A stretch of DNA of 64,000 bases, from the NCBI RefSeq assembly GCF_026410385.1, contig NZ_JAPMLT010000004.1:186001-250000 (forward strand), written 5' to 3'. Source of the DNA: Tumebacillus lacus (GTDB taxonomy: Bacteria; Bacillota; Bacilli; Tumebacillales; Tumebacillaceae). Both the position numbers and the translations under genes were made by a program. The notes under the pieces are model-generated. The model was not told the origin of the DNA. It worked only from the letters and a program-made list of their open reading frames with translations, and searched no databases. Positions 49,594 to 59,276 of the stretch are shown here, piece by piece; position 1 is the first letter of the stretch; each line of letters starts with the position of its first letter.

Positions 49594-52500
49594 ATGGCTT
49601 CGGAAGAAGAACTGGGCTCACTCCTTGTAACCATCGGGATCGACGGGAGCGGGTTCCAGAACGGTGTCTCTATCATCAACCGACAGCAGCGCCTGCTTCA
49701 ATCGGAATTCAAAGTTTCTCAGGCTGCGCTCGGTTCATTCGCAAGCGAGACCGATAAGCTCAAGCTCCAGTCGGAAATGCTCGGCAAGCAGATCGGACTC
49801 CAGAAGGACAAAGTCACGGTTCTGCAAACGGCGTATGAGCGAATGATAGAAGCCAAGGGCGCGGACGCGCGGGCCACGCAAGAGCTGGCTATCAAGCTGA
49901 ACCAAGCCCGCGCGTCTCTGTCCGGCATGCAGAACGCGCTTCAACAAACCACGAATGAAATACAGCAGCAATCGTCAGCCCTGGGAAAACTCAGGGCTGA
50001 TTTTAATTCCGCCTTCGGACAGTCGCAAATGACTGTGTTCGATGCCTCCCAGCAGATCGGCCTAGCTTTGACCGGGATCGGTGCGGCCGGTGCCGCCGGA
50101 TTGGGCGCGGCGGTCAACAGCAGTATGGACTTCGGGGCGCAAATGTCCAAGGTTCAGGCGCTTGCAAGCGCATCGACTGATGAGTTTGAGAAGCTGAAGG
50201 CAAAGGCAATCGAACTCGGCGGTAGCACTTCCTTCTCGGCATCCCAGTCCGCAGCGGGTATGCAGATGCTCGCTGCCGCTGGTATGTCGGCGAATCAGAT
50301 CATCGATGCGATGCCGGGCGTTCTGTCTGCCGCCGCAGCATCCGGAGAGGAAATGTCTCTCGTCGCGGAGACGATGAGCACGGCCCTCAACTCGTTTGGC
50401 TTAGAGGCTTCACAGGCCGGGCACGTCGCCGACGTGCTGGCCGCCAGCGCAAACTCCTCATCCATCGGTGTGGAGGACATGGCATACACCCTCAAGTACG
50501 CCGCCCCAGTGGCGAAGTCCTTGGGTATCTCGCTTGAAGAGGTGGCCGCAGCCGCCATTGAGATGGGCAATGCCGGGATCAAAGGCGAGCAGGCAGGTAC
50601 CACGTTGCGTGCCGCCTTCCTGCGCCTTGTCGATCCGCCGAAAGAAGCGAGCGACAAGCTGAAGGAACTCGGCGTGTCTATCCTTGATGCCAACGGGAAG
50701 ATGCGCCCGATGGGCGACATCATCGGTCAACTCAACAGCGGGTTGTCGGGCATGAGTGAAGCAAACCAAGCCGCCGCTCTATCAACAGTATTCGGAACAG
50801 AGGCTGTTTCCGGGTTGATGGTTATGGTCGGCAAGGGCAAAGAGCAGTTCGACCAGTACACGCAGGCTATGGAGAATAGCACAGGCTCAGCGAAGGCTAC
50901 AGCCGACGTCATGCAAAACAATCTCAAAGGCACAGTGGATCAATTCACCGGCGCGATGGAATCGGCGGCTATCGTGATCGGCGACGCGCTGACACCTGCG
51001 ATCAGGTTGATCACGCAAATGCTCACGGGTATGGTCGACTCGTTTAATAAACTGTCGCCGGGGATGCAGACTGCCATCGCCGTTTCGGCGGCGGTAGGTA
51101 CTGCGCTCGCGCTTATCTCAGGCCCGATCCTGCTGTTGATTGGATTCATACCCATGATAACCGCCGGTTTCGCCGCGCTCGCCCCTGTATGGGCCGCCCT
51201 CGGCGGCGCGTTCGCCGCCATCACCGCACCAGTCGGAATCGCCATTGGTGCTATTGCCCTGCTAAGCGCAGCCGCCATCGCCGTCTATAAAAACTGGGAT
51301 GAGATAACCGCCTTCCTGACCAAGACGTGGACGACCTTGACGACTTCCCTCTCAGCTACATGGGATGGGGTCAAGACGTATTTCTCAAACCTGTGGGACG
51401 GCATCAAGCTATCGGTTGTGAGCGCGTGGCAGGGCGTGAAAGATGCGCTCGCTGCTGCATGGGACTCTATCCAGCCTGTGTTCAACGTAATCACGGCGTT
51501 CTTTACAGGGTGGTGGTCGTCCATCTGGACGGTTGCCAACGCCTATGTGGAGACCGTGACGGCCGTGTTCAGCGCCTTGTGGGAGTCGGTAAAGGTGATC
51601 TTCGCCACCGCCCTCCTCGTCGTGTACAACCTCGTCACAGGGCGTTGGGACGAGGTCGGCACGGTGTTCGCTTCAGCCGGTGAAAAGCTACGCGGCATCG
51701 TCGGCGACCTCTGGGAGAATATCAAAGGCATCTGGACGGCTGCGTTCGCTGAGGTCTGGAAACGCACGCAAGCAGCACTGGCCCAACTGGATCAGTTCTT
51801 TGTTGAAGCTATGGCGGGTCTAAAAGGAATTTGGAACAGTGCTGTCACGACGATCAAGAGCGCGTGGAACGGCTTATGGGAGTCGGTCAAGACGGCGGCC
51901 GCCAGCGGCTGGCAGTCTGTCTACAACTTCTTCGCAACGGCACCGGCACGGATCGCCGCGTCCATGTCCGATCTCAGGCAGCGTATTCAATCAGCTTGGG
52001 AGGACATGAAAACGAGCGCGGTTCAAGCTGGTAAGGACTTCCTGACCGGCTTTGTCAATGGTGTGATGGACATGGCCGGATGGGTGCGCGGGAAGATCGC
52101 CGGGTTCTTCGGCGACGTCGTAGGGTGGGCCAAAGAGGTATTGGACATTCACTCGCCTTCCCGCGTCATGCAGGAGGTCGGCCAGTGGACGATGGAGGGC
52201 TTTGTCGTCGGGATGGAGGACAAGGAGTCCCGTGCCTACAAAGTCGTGGAAGCCATCGGGGAAGGCGTACAAAAGGCGCTGTCATCCATCAACCTTGACA
52301 TGGACATCACGAACACCGAATACCAGATCGCGATGGCGGTCAACGGGATCGATGAGGTCGAGCGCCTGAATACGCAACTTGAATTGCTGGAATTGTCGTT
52401 GAACGCATCCGACGACCGGCTCGCTGTCTTGAACAAAGGATACAACGATTCGGCCGCAATCCTTGGCATGTACGCAGATGAAAGCGAAAAGCTCTACCTT

Positions 52501-53958
52501 GAGATCCTAAAAGAGCAGCAGGCGCAACTCGACCTCAAGAAGCAGGTCACACAGGCGATTGGCGACAGCGCACAACGAGCACTGTCTGCGATCAACCTCG
52601 ACATGAGCATCACCGATCTGGAGTACGAGATCGCCATGTCGGCAACAGGTGTTGCAGAGGTCGAGCGTCTGAAACTGGAAGTCGAGAGCTTGAACCTCGC
52701 AATCGGCGCGTCTGATGACCGGCTGGCAACTCTCAACAAAGCGTACAACGACACCGTCTACCTGCTCGGTGAAAATGCCGAGGAGAGCAAGAAACTGTAC
52801 ATCGAGATCCTGAAGGAGCAAAAAATCCGGGCTGACTTGAAAAAGCAGGTCGACCAAACGAACCGCTCCATCATCGATCAGCAAGAGCAGATGAGCAAAG
52901 CCCAAAAGCAAGTTGCCGAGGAGACAAAGCGCTACCTTGATGAAATGGGCAAGGCGCAGGACGACTACGAGAAGAAGTGTCAGGCTGCACGCGACTCGGA
53001 GGCCGAGGGCATTCGGAAGCTGAACGAGGAGTATGACAAGGCGTTCGAGGCGCGACGCTCTTCGTTGGTAAACTTTGTCGGACTGTTCGATAAAGTCCAG
53101 AACAAGAACGTCGATGGCTCGCAACTTCTGGACAACCTGCGTGGTCAAGTTGACACGTTCGTCGATTGGCAGAAGAACCTCGATGGCCTGAAGAATCGGA
53201 AGATTGATGCCGACTTACTTGGAGAACTGACGCAGATGGGACCGAAGTCGGCGGCGGAGATCGCGGCCCTCAACGGTCTCAGCGATGCCGATTTGCAAGA
53301 GTACGTCCGTTTGTGGAAAGAGAAAAACAAACTGGCATCTCAGCAGGCTACTGCCGAGTTGTCCGGGATGAAGGAAGAGACGCGCAAAAAAATCGATGAA
53401 CTGAAAAAGGTGACGGCAGCCAAGCTCGACGAGATTCGCGCGGAGTGGAAATCGAAGAACGAGAAGATCCGCGCCGACACCGTCGCTAACTTCGACAAGA
53501 TGAAGCAAGACGCGCAGAAGTTCGGTGGGGACTTCATCTCGAAGATCACCACATCGATCAATGAATCTATGCCTATGTTGGAACAAACTCTCGCTGACAT
53601 CAGATCGAAAATTAAATCAGCTCTGTCAGTCGATGCGAGTGTCGGTATGATCGGAGGCGCGGTTGGCGCGGCGATCAATGTCCCTGGCCTCGCCACTGGC
53701 GGCACGATCACACGCGCTGGTCTGACGCTTGTCGGCGAGCAGGGGCCGGAACTACTGAACCTGCCGCGCGGTTCGTCTGTTGTTCCACTTGACGGCTCGG
53801 TCGGGGGGCTGGGCGGAACGACCATTGAAATCCATGTGAATGGAACTGTGTATGGTGTCGATGACCTACAAGGACTCATGACACAGGCGATTCAAAGAAC
53901 ACCGCTCGCTCCCATCCTCGACAACCAGCATCGCCAAACGGCACGCAAAAACTATTAG
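49594..53958 (+). CDS. Tape measure protein
   Basis: 1,454 residues, sets tail length. Coiled-coil start (~20-140), TP901-type core (~185-420, with TSFSASQSAAGMQMLAAAGM and NAGIKGEQAGTTLRAAFLRL), hydrophobic block (~485-570) that may enter the membrane, SPxW-like repeated Trp region (~570-790), then two 101-residue tandem repeats (residues 895-995 and 996-1096) and a coiled-coil tail. C-terminal GGTITRAGLTLVGEQGPE is the common tape-measure motif. ATG with GGAGGTG. Confidence 0.96.
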   Translation: MASEEELGSLLVTIGIDGSGFQNGVSIINRQQRLLQSEFKVSQAALGSFASETDKLKLQSEMLGKQIGLQKDKVTVLQTAYERMIEAKGADARATQELAIKLNQARASLSGMQNALQQTTNEIQQQSSALGKLRADFNSAFGQSQMTVFDASQQIGLALTGIGAAGAAGLGAAVNSSMDFGAQMSKVQALASASTDEFEKLKAKAIELGGSTSFSASQSAAGMQMLAAAGMSANQIIDAMPGVLSAAAASGEEMSLVAETMSTALNSFGLEASQAGHVADVLAASANSSSIGVEDMAYTLKYAAPVAKSLGISLEEVAAAAIEMGNAGIKGEQAGTTLRAAFLRLVDPPKEASDKLKELGVSILDANGKMRPMGDIIGQLNSGLSGMSEANQAAALSTVFGTEAVSGLMVMVGKGKEQFDQYTQAMENSTGSAKATADVMQNNLKGTVDQFTGAMESAAIVIGDALTPAIRLITQMLTGMVDSFNKLSPGMQTAIAVSAAVGTALALISGPILLLIGFIPMITAGFAALAPVWAALGGAFAAITAPVGIAIGAIALLSAAAIAVYKNWDEITAFLTKTWTTLTTSLSATWDGVKTYFSNLWDGIKLSVVSAWQGVKDALAAAWDSIQPVFNVITAFFTGWWSSIWTVANAYVETVTAVFSALWESVKVIFATALLVVYNLVTGRWDEVGTVFASAGEKLRGIVGDLWENIKGIWTAAFAEVWKRTQAALAQLDQFFVEAMAGLKGIWNSAVTTIKSAWNGLWESVKTAAASGWQSVYNFFATAPARIAASMSDLRQRIQSAWEDMKTSAVQAGKDFLTGFVNGVMDMAGWVRGKIAGFFGDVVGWAKEVLDIHSPSRVMQEVGQWTMEGFVVGMEDKESRAYKVVEAIGEGVQKALSSINLDMDITNTEYQIAMAVNGIDEVERLNTQLELLELSLNASDDRLAVLNKGYNDSAAILGMYADESEKLYLEILKEQQAQLDLKKQVTQAIGDSAQRALSAINLDMSITDLEYEIAMSATGVAEVERLKLEVESLNLAIGASDDRLATLNKAYNDTVYLLGENAEESKKLYIEILKEQKIRADLKKQVDQTNRSIIDQQEQMSKAQKQVAEETKRYLDEMGKAQDDYEKKCQAARDSEAEGIRKLNEEYDKAFEARRSSLVNFVGLFDKVQNKNVDGSQLLDNLRGQVDTFVDWQKNLDGLKNRKIDADLLGELTQMGPKSAAEIAALNGLSDADLQEYVRLWKEKNKLASQQATAELSGMKEETRKKIDELKKVTAAKLDEIRAEWKSKNEKIRADTVANFDKMKQDAQKFGGDFISKITTSINESMPMLEQTLADIRSKIKSALSVDASVGMIGGAVGAAINVPGLATGGTITRAGLTLVGEQGPELLNLPRGSSVVPLDGSVGGLGGTTIEIHVNGTVYGVDDLQGLMTQAIQRTPLAPILDNQHRQTARKNY

Positions 53959-53988
53959 GGTCGCCGCTAAATCGGCGGCCCTTTCATA
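53957..53988 (+). terminator. Hairpin after the tape measure gene
   Basis: GGG.CGCCG-CTAAAT-CGGCGGCCC stem then TTTCAT; weak U-run. Confidence 0.6.
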
Positions 53989-54007
53989 CTTGAAAGGGGA
54001 AATCAAA

Positions 54008-54313
54008 ATGCTGGACTACAACAAATGGCAAGCGCAACTGATGGATAACACAAAAATGTACGGTGGCACCGGCGGCGAGTATGATGTGAACGCCGACACC
54101 GTCCCGGTCGATCAGATCAAGTGCTTCTCTGTGAGCGACACGTTGAAGCCATCCATCGCTGTATACAACATCGGCGGGCAGGAGCGCTGGTATCAAGGCG
54201 GGGTGACGTACCGTCCGACGTTCCCGTTGGAGTTTCAGTTGAAAGATGGGTCGGTGCTGACGATTACCCGCGCCTCTGACAAATCGATGGATCTGCGCTT
54301 TACCCAAAACTAG
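54008..54313 (+). CDS. Hypothetical tail-region protein, 101 aa
   Basis: ATG 54008 after GAAAGGGG. Soluble beta protein, conserved position after tape measure but family not recognised. Probably a small tail-tip component. Confidence 0.62.
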   Translation: MLDYNKWQAQLMDNTKMYGGTGGEYDVNADTVPVDQIKCFSVSDTLKPSIAVYNIGGQERWYQGGVTYRPTFPLEFQLKDGSVLTITRASDKSMDLRFTQN

Positions 54314-54325
54314 GAGGTGGTCGGC

Positions 54326-57300
54326 GTGGCCGTCGTCGCAACATATGAACACAAAAAAGCCGTCCCTCTCCAAGAGGAGGCAGGCGGCTACGTCAGCGAC
54401 AACGGTGAGATCCGTGTCGCCTTCACTAAAACGGCCAGCGGTGCGAACGCCGCTGAGTTCTATACCGGCGGCTCTTGCTGGCGGTACATCCCGCAGGAGA
54501 TTAAGTACATCTGCATGTTGACCGGCTTTGAGGACGCGCTCTATGACGCGGATCACACGACTGACCTGTTCGTTCGGCGTGACTTCCATGTTTGGTATGA
54601 CAGATCGTTCCCGGGAGTGGAGGAGCGCTGGCGTGTCGAGGCGGGCCAACTCAAGCATTTCATCAACCTTCGCGACGATCAGCGCGAGCCGCTGCCATTT
54701 CTGGAGCGTCCGTTCCTGTGCTTCACCGGGATCATGGAGTTTGACCCGACAGTGACTATGTTCGCAGACGGGGTGCCGGTAGAGGGGCAGGTGGTAACAG
54801 ATGGCGATCTGTCTTTTCACGGCGCGGATGCGCAGGCGGTCAGACTACCTCCTATCATTTGTTGGGATCAGGAGCGCACGCAAACAGGCGGCAAATATAT
54901 CGTCACCCCTCTTGGCCCGGGGCGGGTTGAGATCGCGACGTGCGTCGACTACCAGTGGCTCAACGATCCGGCGCGTACCCCGCCGATAGTGATCGACCCG
55001 ACTATCGTAACCACCACCGACTCTCAACAAATGTCCCAAAACGTGAACGCTGTGTTTCGTGTCGGAGCAACTGCGGTATGCGCATTGATCCTCGATGGAA
55101 AGGCATGGTCGGGTACTAACCTCTTCCCGTCGATGTATCTGTCCGAAGACGACGGGGCGACTTGGCAGGATTACGGAATCCCGAGTGATCTCGCGACGCT
55201 CGGGATCACGGCCGGGGCGTTTTATTGGCAGTACTCGCAGGCGATTTTCGAACCGGTAAATAAAATCATCCACTTTGTGGCTCGAATCGGCGGTATGGTT
55301 GTATGTCGATTCGATACAGTGGCAAAAAAATGGTTGGCCTCCCGAAACCTAAACACATCCCAACTCACTGTTGGCATGGCGCACGATGGAAACGGCAACT
55401 TGTGGGTTCATCGTGCTACTGGCAACACCGATGCGTTGTCTTCTACCTATGTTTGGTGGTGGGTTCCACAAGGGGATTGGGCGAATCTTAGGGTGATATC
55501 GGGTGCGCCCGCGATGAGTAGAGCAAGATTGATCATGTTGCCGCATTTAGGCAAAATGTGGGTGGCTGGTGAAAGTGATACATCCGGAAGCGATGGAAAG
55601 CTTTACAACCTCTGTACACCAGATAGCCTCACGAATCCGACGGCCGTTTCCAAAGCAAACGCAACCAATTGGGCTCCGTATGGCAACATAGCGGCGTGGG
55701 ATATTGCTGCCGACAAGAATGGGGATATGTACTTCGTCTACCTGCCGTCTACGTCCGTGACGTCGTATATCAAGAAAATCCCGCTCACGTCTCCGGGCAC
55801 CTACACTCAATACACGATCCCGACTACAAAGACGAACTCGAACCAAACAGGCTCAAAAAACATCGGACTGTTCTTCCCGACCGGCACTGATTATCACATC
55901 GTGCTCTATCACAGCGACATGAACATCTACCTGTCAGGCAAAAACCCAACAGCGGATACGACGTGGGAGAAGATCACCAATGAGCCAGGAACCGGTGGCG
56001 CGAGTAATTCGTGGTCATACGGCTACCCGTTGGGCGGTGAAAACGTCGTGGCCCTCGATATTATCCAGAAGCCATATGGTTCGACCACGACGTATTACAG
56101 CAAAAGATCTTTTAACGCCGTGCCGCTCGCGCCGACGTTGTTGATGCCCTCTGGAGGGGAGGGACTAGATCGTAACGCAGAAATCACGCTGTCATGGAAA
56201 TTCAACGACACGCCTTCCGATACGCAGTCGAAATTCGATTTGCGGTGGCGGCTCGTGGGGGCGGCCACGTGGAACGACATCACCACTGCGACTCCAACCC
56301 AGCGATTCGATGCAGTAGCTGGGTACTTCCCTTATGGATTGATCGAGTGGCAAGTCCGGACATACGACCAGTCAGGCGCAGGGAGCCCGTGGTCTGATCA
56401 GCAAGTGTTCTTCGCTGGTAACAAGCCAGGAATCCCGGTTATCACATCACCGGCTGGAGGGAGCACCGTCGGGGTGGCGAGGCCGCTTATTACTTGGTCC
56501 AGCCCGGATCAAAAGAAATACGAGTTGATGGTTAGCGACCCGTTCGGCGTGATGGTGTGGACGACAGGTGAGGTGCCTGACGCAGATGCTCGTATCCGGG
56601 CAATAGGCACGGTGCTGGAGAATGGCCGCTCCTACACGCTAAAACTGCGCGTAAAAAACGCCGATGGAGTTTGGTCGGACTTCACCACGGCATCGATCTC
56701 CGTAAGCTATACGCCTCCTGCTCAGCCCGTTTCGACGTTGCAAAAGCTGGAGGGGTACATGTCACTGACGATCTTGAACCCGGCTCCACAGGGCACAGAG
56801 CCGCTTATTTCGCAAAACGAGATATACAGACGGGAAGGCGGCGGACCGCTGATCCGTATCGGAACGGTCGAATCTGATGGACGTTACGATGACTTCCACG
56901 TCGCCGCTGGCAAGGATTACGAGTACGTCGTCCGTGCGATCGGCGAGAACGGAACAGTTCGTGACAGCGAGCCGGTTGGCGGGCGCATCGATCTCTCGGG
57001 CATCTGGCTCCACCTCGTCGAAGATCCGGGCAGCACGGTTCGCTGCTTCTTGTACAACGAAGGGCGAGGAGATGACTGGACGCCGAATGTGACTATGCAC
57101 CAGTTTGCAGGCCGGAAGGACCCCGTCGCTGAGTTCGGAGAGGCCGAGACGAGCAGAGTCACGGTCACGTTAAAGGTTATCGGGGAAGAGCAGTCAGAGT
57201 CTCTCCAGAGCCTGCTGAGGGCAAAGCGGACCCTGTGCTACCGCGATCAACGCGGCCGAAAGGTGTTTGGCGTGGTCCCGTCGGTGCCGACAAGGGATAC

Positions 57301-57361
57301 CTTCTACGGCGGTGTGGTCTCGTTTGCGATCAGTAAGACCGATTACAAAGAGGAGGTGTAG
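54326..57361 (+). CDS. Large tail-tip protein with fibronectin-III domains
   Basis: 1,011 residues from GTG 54326 (GGAGGTGG). N-terminal distal-tail-like part, a middle beta-propeller-like stretch of repeated beta strands with Trp/Asp (residues ~230-590, e.g. LYLSEDDGATWQDYGIPSDL), and three FN3-like domains at ~595-690, ~690-785 and ~785-885 (PLAPTLLMPSGGEGLDRNAE, NKPGIPVITSPAGGSTVGVA). Likely contacts host cell wall. Frame changes to a DIT-like end with VTVTLKVIGEEQSESL. Confidence 0.85.
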   Translation: MAVVATYEHKKAVPLQEEAGGYVSDNGEIRVAFTKTASGANAAEFYTGGSCWRYIPQEIKYICMLTGFEDALYDADHTTDLFVRRDFHVWYDRSFPGVEERWRVEAGQLKHFINLRDDQREPLPFLERPFLCFTGIMEFDPTVTMFADGVPVEGQVVTDGDLSFHGADAQAVRLPPIICWDQERTQTGGKYIVTPLGPGRVEIATCVDYQWLNDPARTPPIVIDPTIVTTTDSQQMSQNVNAVFRVGATAVCALILDGKAWSGTNLFPSMYLSEDDGATWQDYGIPSDLATLGITAGAFYWQYSQAIFEPVNKIIHFVARIGGMVVCRFDTVAKKWLASRNLNTSQLTVGMAHDGNGNLWVHRATGNTDALSSTYVWWWVPQGDWANLRVISGAPAMSRARLIMLPHLGKMWVAGESDTSGSDGKLYNLCTPDSLTNPTAVSKANATNWAPYGNIAAWDIAADKNGDMYFVYLPSTSVTSYIKKIPLTSPGTYTQYTIPTTKTNSNQTGSKNIGLFFPTGTDYHIVLYHSDMNIYLSGKNPTADTTWEKITNEPGTGGASNSWSYGYPLGGENVVALDIIQKPYGSTTTYYSKRSFNAVPLAPTLLMPSGGEGLDRNAEITLSWKFNDTPSDTQSKFDLRWRLVGAATWNDITTATPTQRFDAVAGYFPYGLIEWQVRTYDQSGAGSPWSDQQVFFAGNKPGIPVITSPAGGSTVGVARPLITWSSPDQKKYELMVSDPFGVMVWTTGEVPDADARIRAIGTVLENGRSYTLKLRVKNADGVWSDFTTASISVSYTPPAQPVSTLQKLEGYMSLTILNPAPQGTEPLISQNEIYRREGGGPLIRIGTVESDGRYDDFHVAAGKDYEYVVRAIGENGTVRDSEPVGGRIDLSGIWLHLVEDPGSTVRCFLYNEGRGDDWTPNVTMHQFAGRKDPVAEFGEAETSRVTVTLKVIGEEQSESLQSLLRAKRTLCYRDQRGRKVFGVVPSVPTRDTFYGGVVSFAISKTDYKEEV

Positions 57362-57364
57362 ACC

Positions 57365-58474
57365 TTGTTGTCATTGGAACGCGATGGGTTTACCCGGGAG
57401 GAGGTGTTGCGGGCTCTCACATCCGAGCGGCGATTTTTGAAATTTAGGTACGAGCTACTTGATTCGGAGAACACGAAAAAACGTGATCTCGACGAAGTCC
57501 TAGGTGGTTCGGTCGAGCATGACACCTTGGCTGCGATGAAGCGAACAGCGAAGTTTGACATCCGGGATAACGGCGGTATCGATTTTGCAAGTGACCGAAT
57601 CAAACCGTGGGCGATGCTGGAAATGCCGAATGGTCGCTGGGTATCCTGGCCGCTGGGGGTGTTCCTCTTGATCACCCCGAACCGGAAAACTCAATTGGAC
57701 GGCGGAGTGCTCAGAAATATTGAAGCTTACGACCTGTCCAAGGTTCTGGCCGACTTCAAGTTCGATGACCGTTTCATCATCAAAAAGGGAGAGAAGTACA
57801 CGGCCAAGCTGGCCGATCTGCTCGTAGCCGCTGGAATTCCTCGACGTTGGCACAACATCACGGATTCCCCGACGACCGCGCCGGAAGATCGTGACTGGCC
57901 GCCCGATGATGATGCGCTGAAAATAGCACATGAGATATTAGGAGCGATCAATTACAGGTCGCTCTTTTTTGATGGCGAGTACGCGGTAGCGGTCCCTTAT
58001 ATCGCACCAGACCAGCGGGCCAGCGAACACGTCTATGCCGATGATGAATGGTCGGTGATCTTTCCGGAAGTCGATCAGTCGTTGGACTACTTCAACGTGC
58101 CGAATCGAATCATTCTCTTTGTGTCCGAGCCAGATCGAAACCCGATCAGATCGGTCTGGGAAAACACGAATCCGAACAGCCCAACCAGTTACCCAAACCG
58201 GAAGCGATGGATTGTGAAAAAGGAAGCGGTTGATGCGCCGAATCAGGCGATACTCGACGCTATGGCGGCGCGGATGGGGGAGGAGGTCTCGCAGATCTTC
58301 GAGATCGTCAACCTCGAGACGGCGATCATGCCGTTCCACTCCGACGCCGACGTGTACACGCTGCGGTTTTCAGCACTCGGCATCGATCACAAATACAGTG
58401 AGACGGCATGGGGATTTGATCTGTCACCGGGAGCGAAGATGCGACACAGCATTCGAAGGGTGGTGTCTGTGTGA
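57365..58474 (+). CDS. Tail-tip / baseplate protein (minor tail)
   Basis: 369 residues, TTG 57365 (second TTG at 57368) after AGAGGAGGTG. Contains ANNGGIDFASDRIKP-type start (IRDNGGIDFASDRIKPWAML), WPLGVFLL and DLSKVLADFKFDDRFI, as in siphophage minor tail proteins with a phage-Mtd/hub fold. Forms the tail tip hub, probably. Confidence 0.75.
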   Translation: MLSLERDGFTREEVLRALTSERRFLKFRYELLDSENTKKRDLDEVLGGSVEHDTLAAMKRTAKFDIRDNGGIDFASDRIKPWAMLEMPNGRWVSWPLGVFLLITPNRKTQLDGGVLRNIEAYDLSKVLADFKFDDRFIIKKGEKYTAKLADLLVAAGIPRRWHNITDSPTTAPEDRDWPPDDDALKIAHEILGAINYRSLFFDGEYAVAVPYIAPDQRASEHVYADDEWSVIFPEVDQSLDYFNVPNRIILFVSEPDRNPIRSVWENTNPNSPTSYPNRKRWIVKKEAVDAPNQAILDAMAARMGEEVSQIFEIVNLETAIMPFHSDADVYTLRFSALGIDHKYSETAWGFDLSPGAKMRHSIRRVVSV

Positions 58475-58716
58475 ACGTTTTTCGCGAGATGGTGGCGAAG
58501 GCCGTGCGCACCGCGCTCACGAAAGTTTTCGCTTTCCAAAACGGCACCATACCCGACACCTACACATCCGGTCGACCTACTGTTCTGTTCGACGGCGAGA
58601 CCACGGCAAGCTCGCGGACGTACCCGTGCCTCGCGAGTTACACCCCGGCGGCAGGTGATCGCGTCCTGTTCGCCAAGGTCGGCACCGGCGGTGTGGTGCT
58701 CGGAAAAATTGTTTAA
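58471..58716 (+). CDS. Small tail-tip protein, 81 aa
   Basis: GTG overlaps the previous stop. Beta-barrel-like: GRPTVLFDGETTASSRTYPC and YTPAAGDRVLFAKVGTGGVV suggest an OB-fold spike or tip protein. Confidence 0.65.
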   Translation: MNVFREMVAKAVRTALTKVFAFQNGTIPDTYTSGRPTVLFDGETTASSRTYPCLASYTPAAGDRVLFAKVGTGGVVLGKIV

Positions 58717-58744
58717 TCATGCATATGGGAGGGGTGAGCAAGTA

Positions 58745-59026
58745 ATGGCAATGCAGGAGGGGAACATCAAACTGCTAGAAGAAGTCGCGGAAATGAGGAC
58801 GATGGTCAACATGACATACAACACGGTGACCGAAATGAAGCGAGATTTGTCCAACAACTATATGCCGCGCCAGGAGATCGAGTCGCGGTTTGAGCGGGGA
58901 GGGGAGAGGACGGGGCGGCTGGAATCGCGTGTGAAGGATTTGGAGGCCGCGCCGCACAAACACTTGTCGACGGTGATCTCTTTGATCAGCGTCGGGGTGG
59001 CGATCTTTGCTGTGGCGACGAGGTAA
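58745..59026 (+). CDS. XhlA-like membrane-associated protein
   Basis: 93 residues: coiled coil (residues ~5-65) and one C-terminal membrane helix LSTVISLISVGVAIFAVA. This is the haemolysin XhlA layout found before holins in Bacillus phages. ATG 58745 after GGGAGGGG. Confidence 0.82.
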   Translation: MAMQEGNIKLLEEVAEMRTMVNMTYNTVTEMKRDLSNNYMPRQEIESRFERGGERTGRLESRVKDLEAAPHKHLSTVISLISVGVAIFAVATR

Positions 59027-59033
59027 TTACAAT

Positions 59034-59066
59034 GGCTCTGTGCACACGCACAGGGCCTTTATCTTT
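59034..59066 (+). terminator. Hairpin between XhlA-like and holin genes
   Basis: GGCTCTGTGC-ACAC-GCACAGGGCC with T-rich tail TTTATCTTT. Confidence 0.75.
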
Positions 59067-59081
59067 GGGAGGGGAAACCTT

Positions 59082-59276
59082 ATGAAAGAAAAACTCAAAT
59101 CTCGTAAGATGTGGGCGGTGTTTGTCACCGGCCTGCTTATCGTTGCGAACGACGCGTTCCAACTTGGCATGAGTGAGGAAACCGTCAAATGGATCGGCGG
59201 ACTGGCTGGCGCGTATATCCTCGGTCAATCTGGCGTAGATGCCGTTGCCAACCTGAAAGGCGGCGGTGCAAAGTAA
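59082..59276 (+). CDS. Holin
   Basis: 64 residues, two membrane segments (MWAVFVTGLLIVANDAF and WIGGLAGAYILGQSGVDAV), short basic N-terminus: class II holin/BhlA-like. Precedes and overlaps by one base the amidase gene. ATG 59082 after GGGAGGGG. Confidence 0.82.
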   Translation: MKEKLKSRKMWAVFVTGLLIVANDAFQLGMSEETVKWIGGLAGAYILGQSGVDAVANLKGGGAK

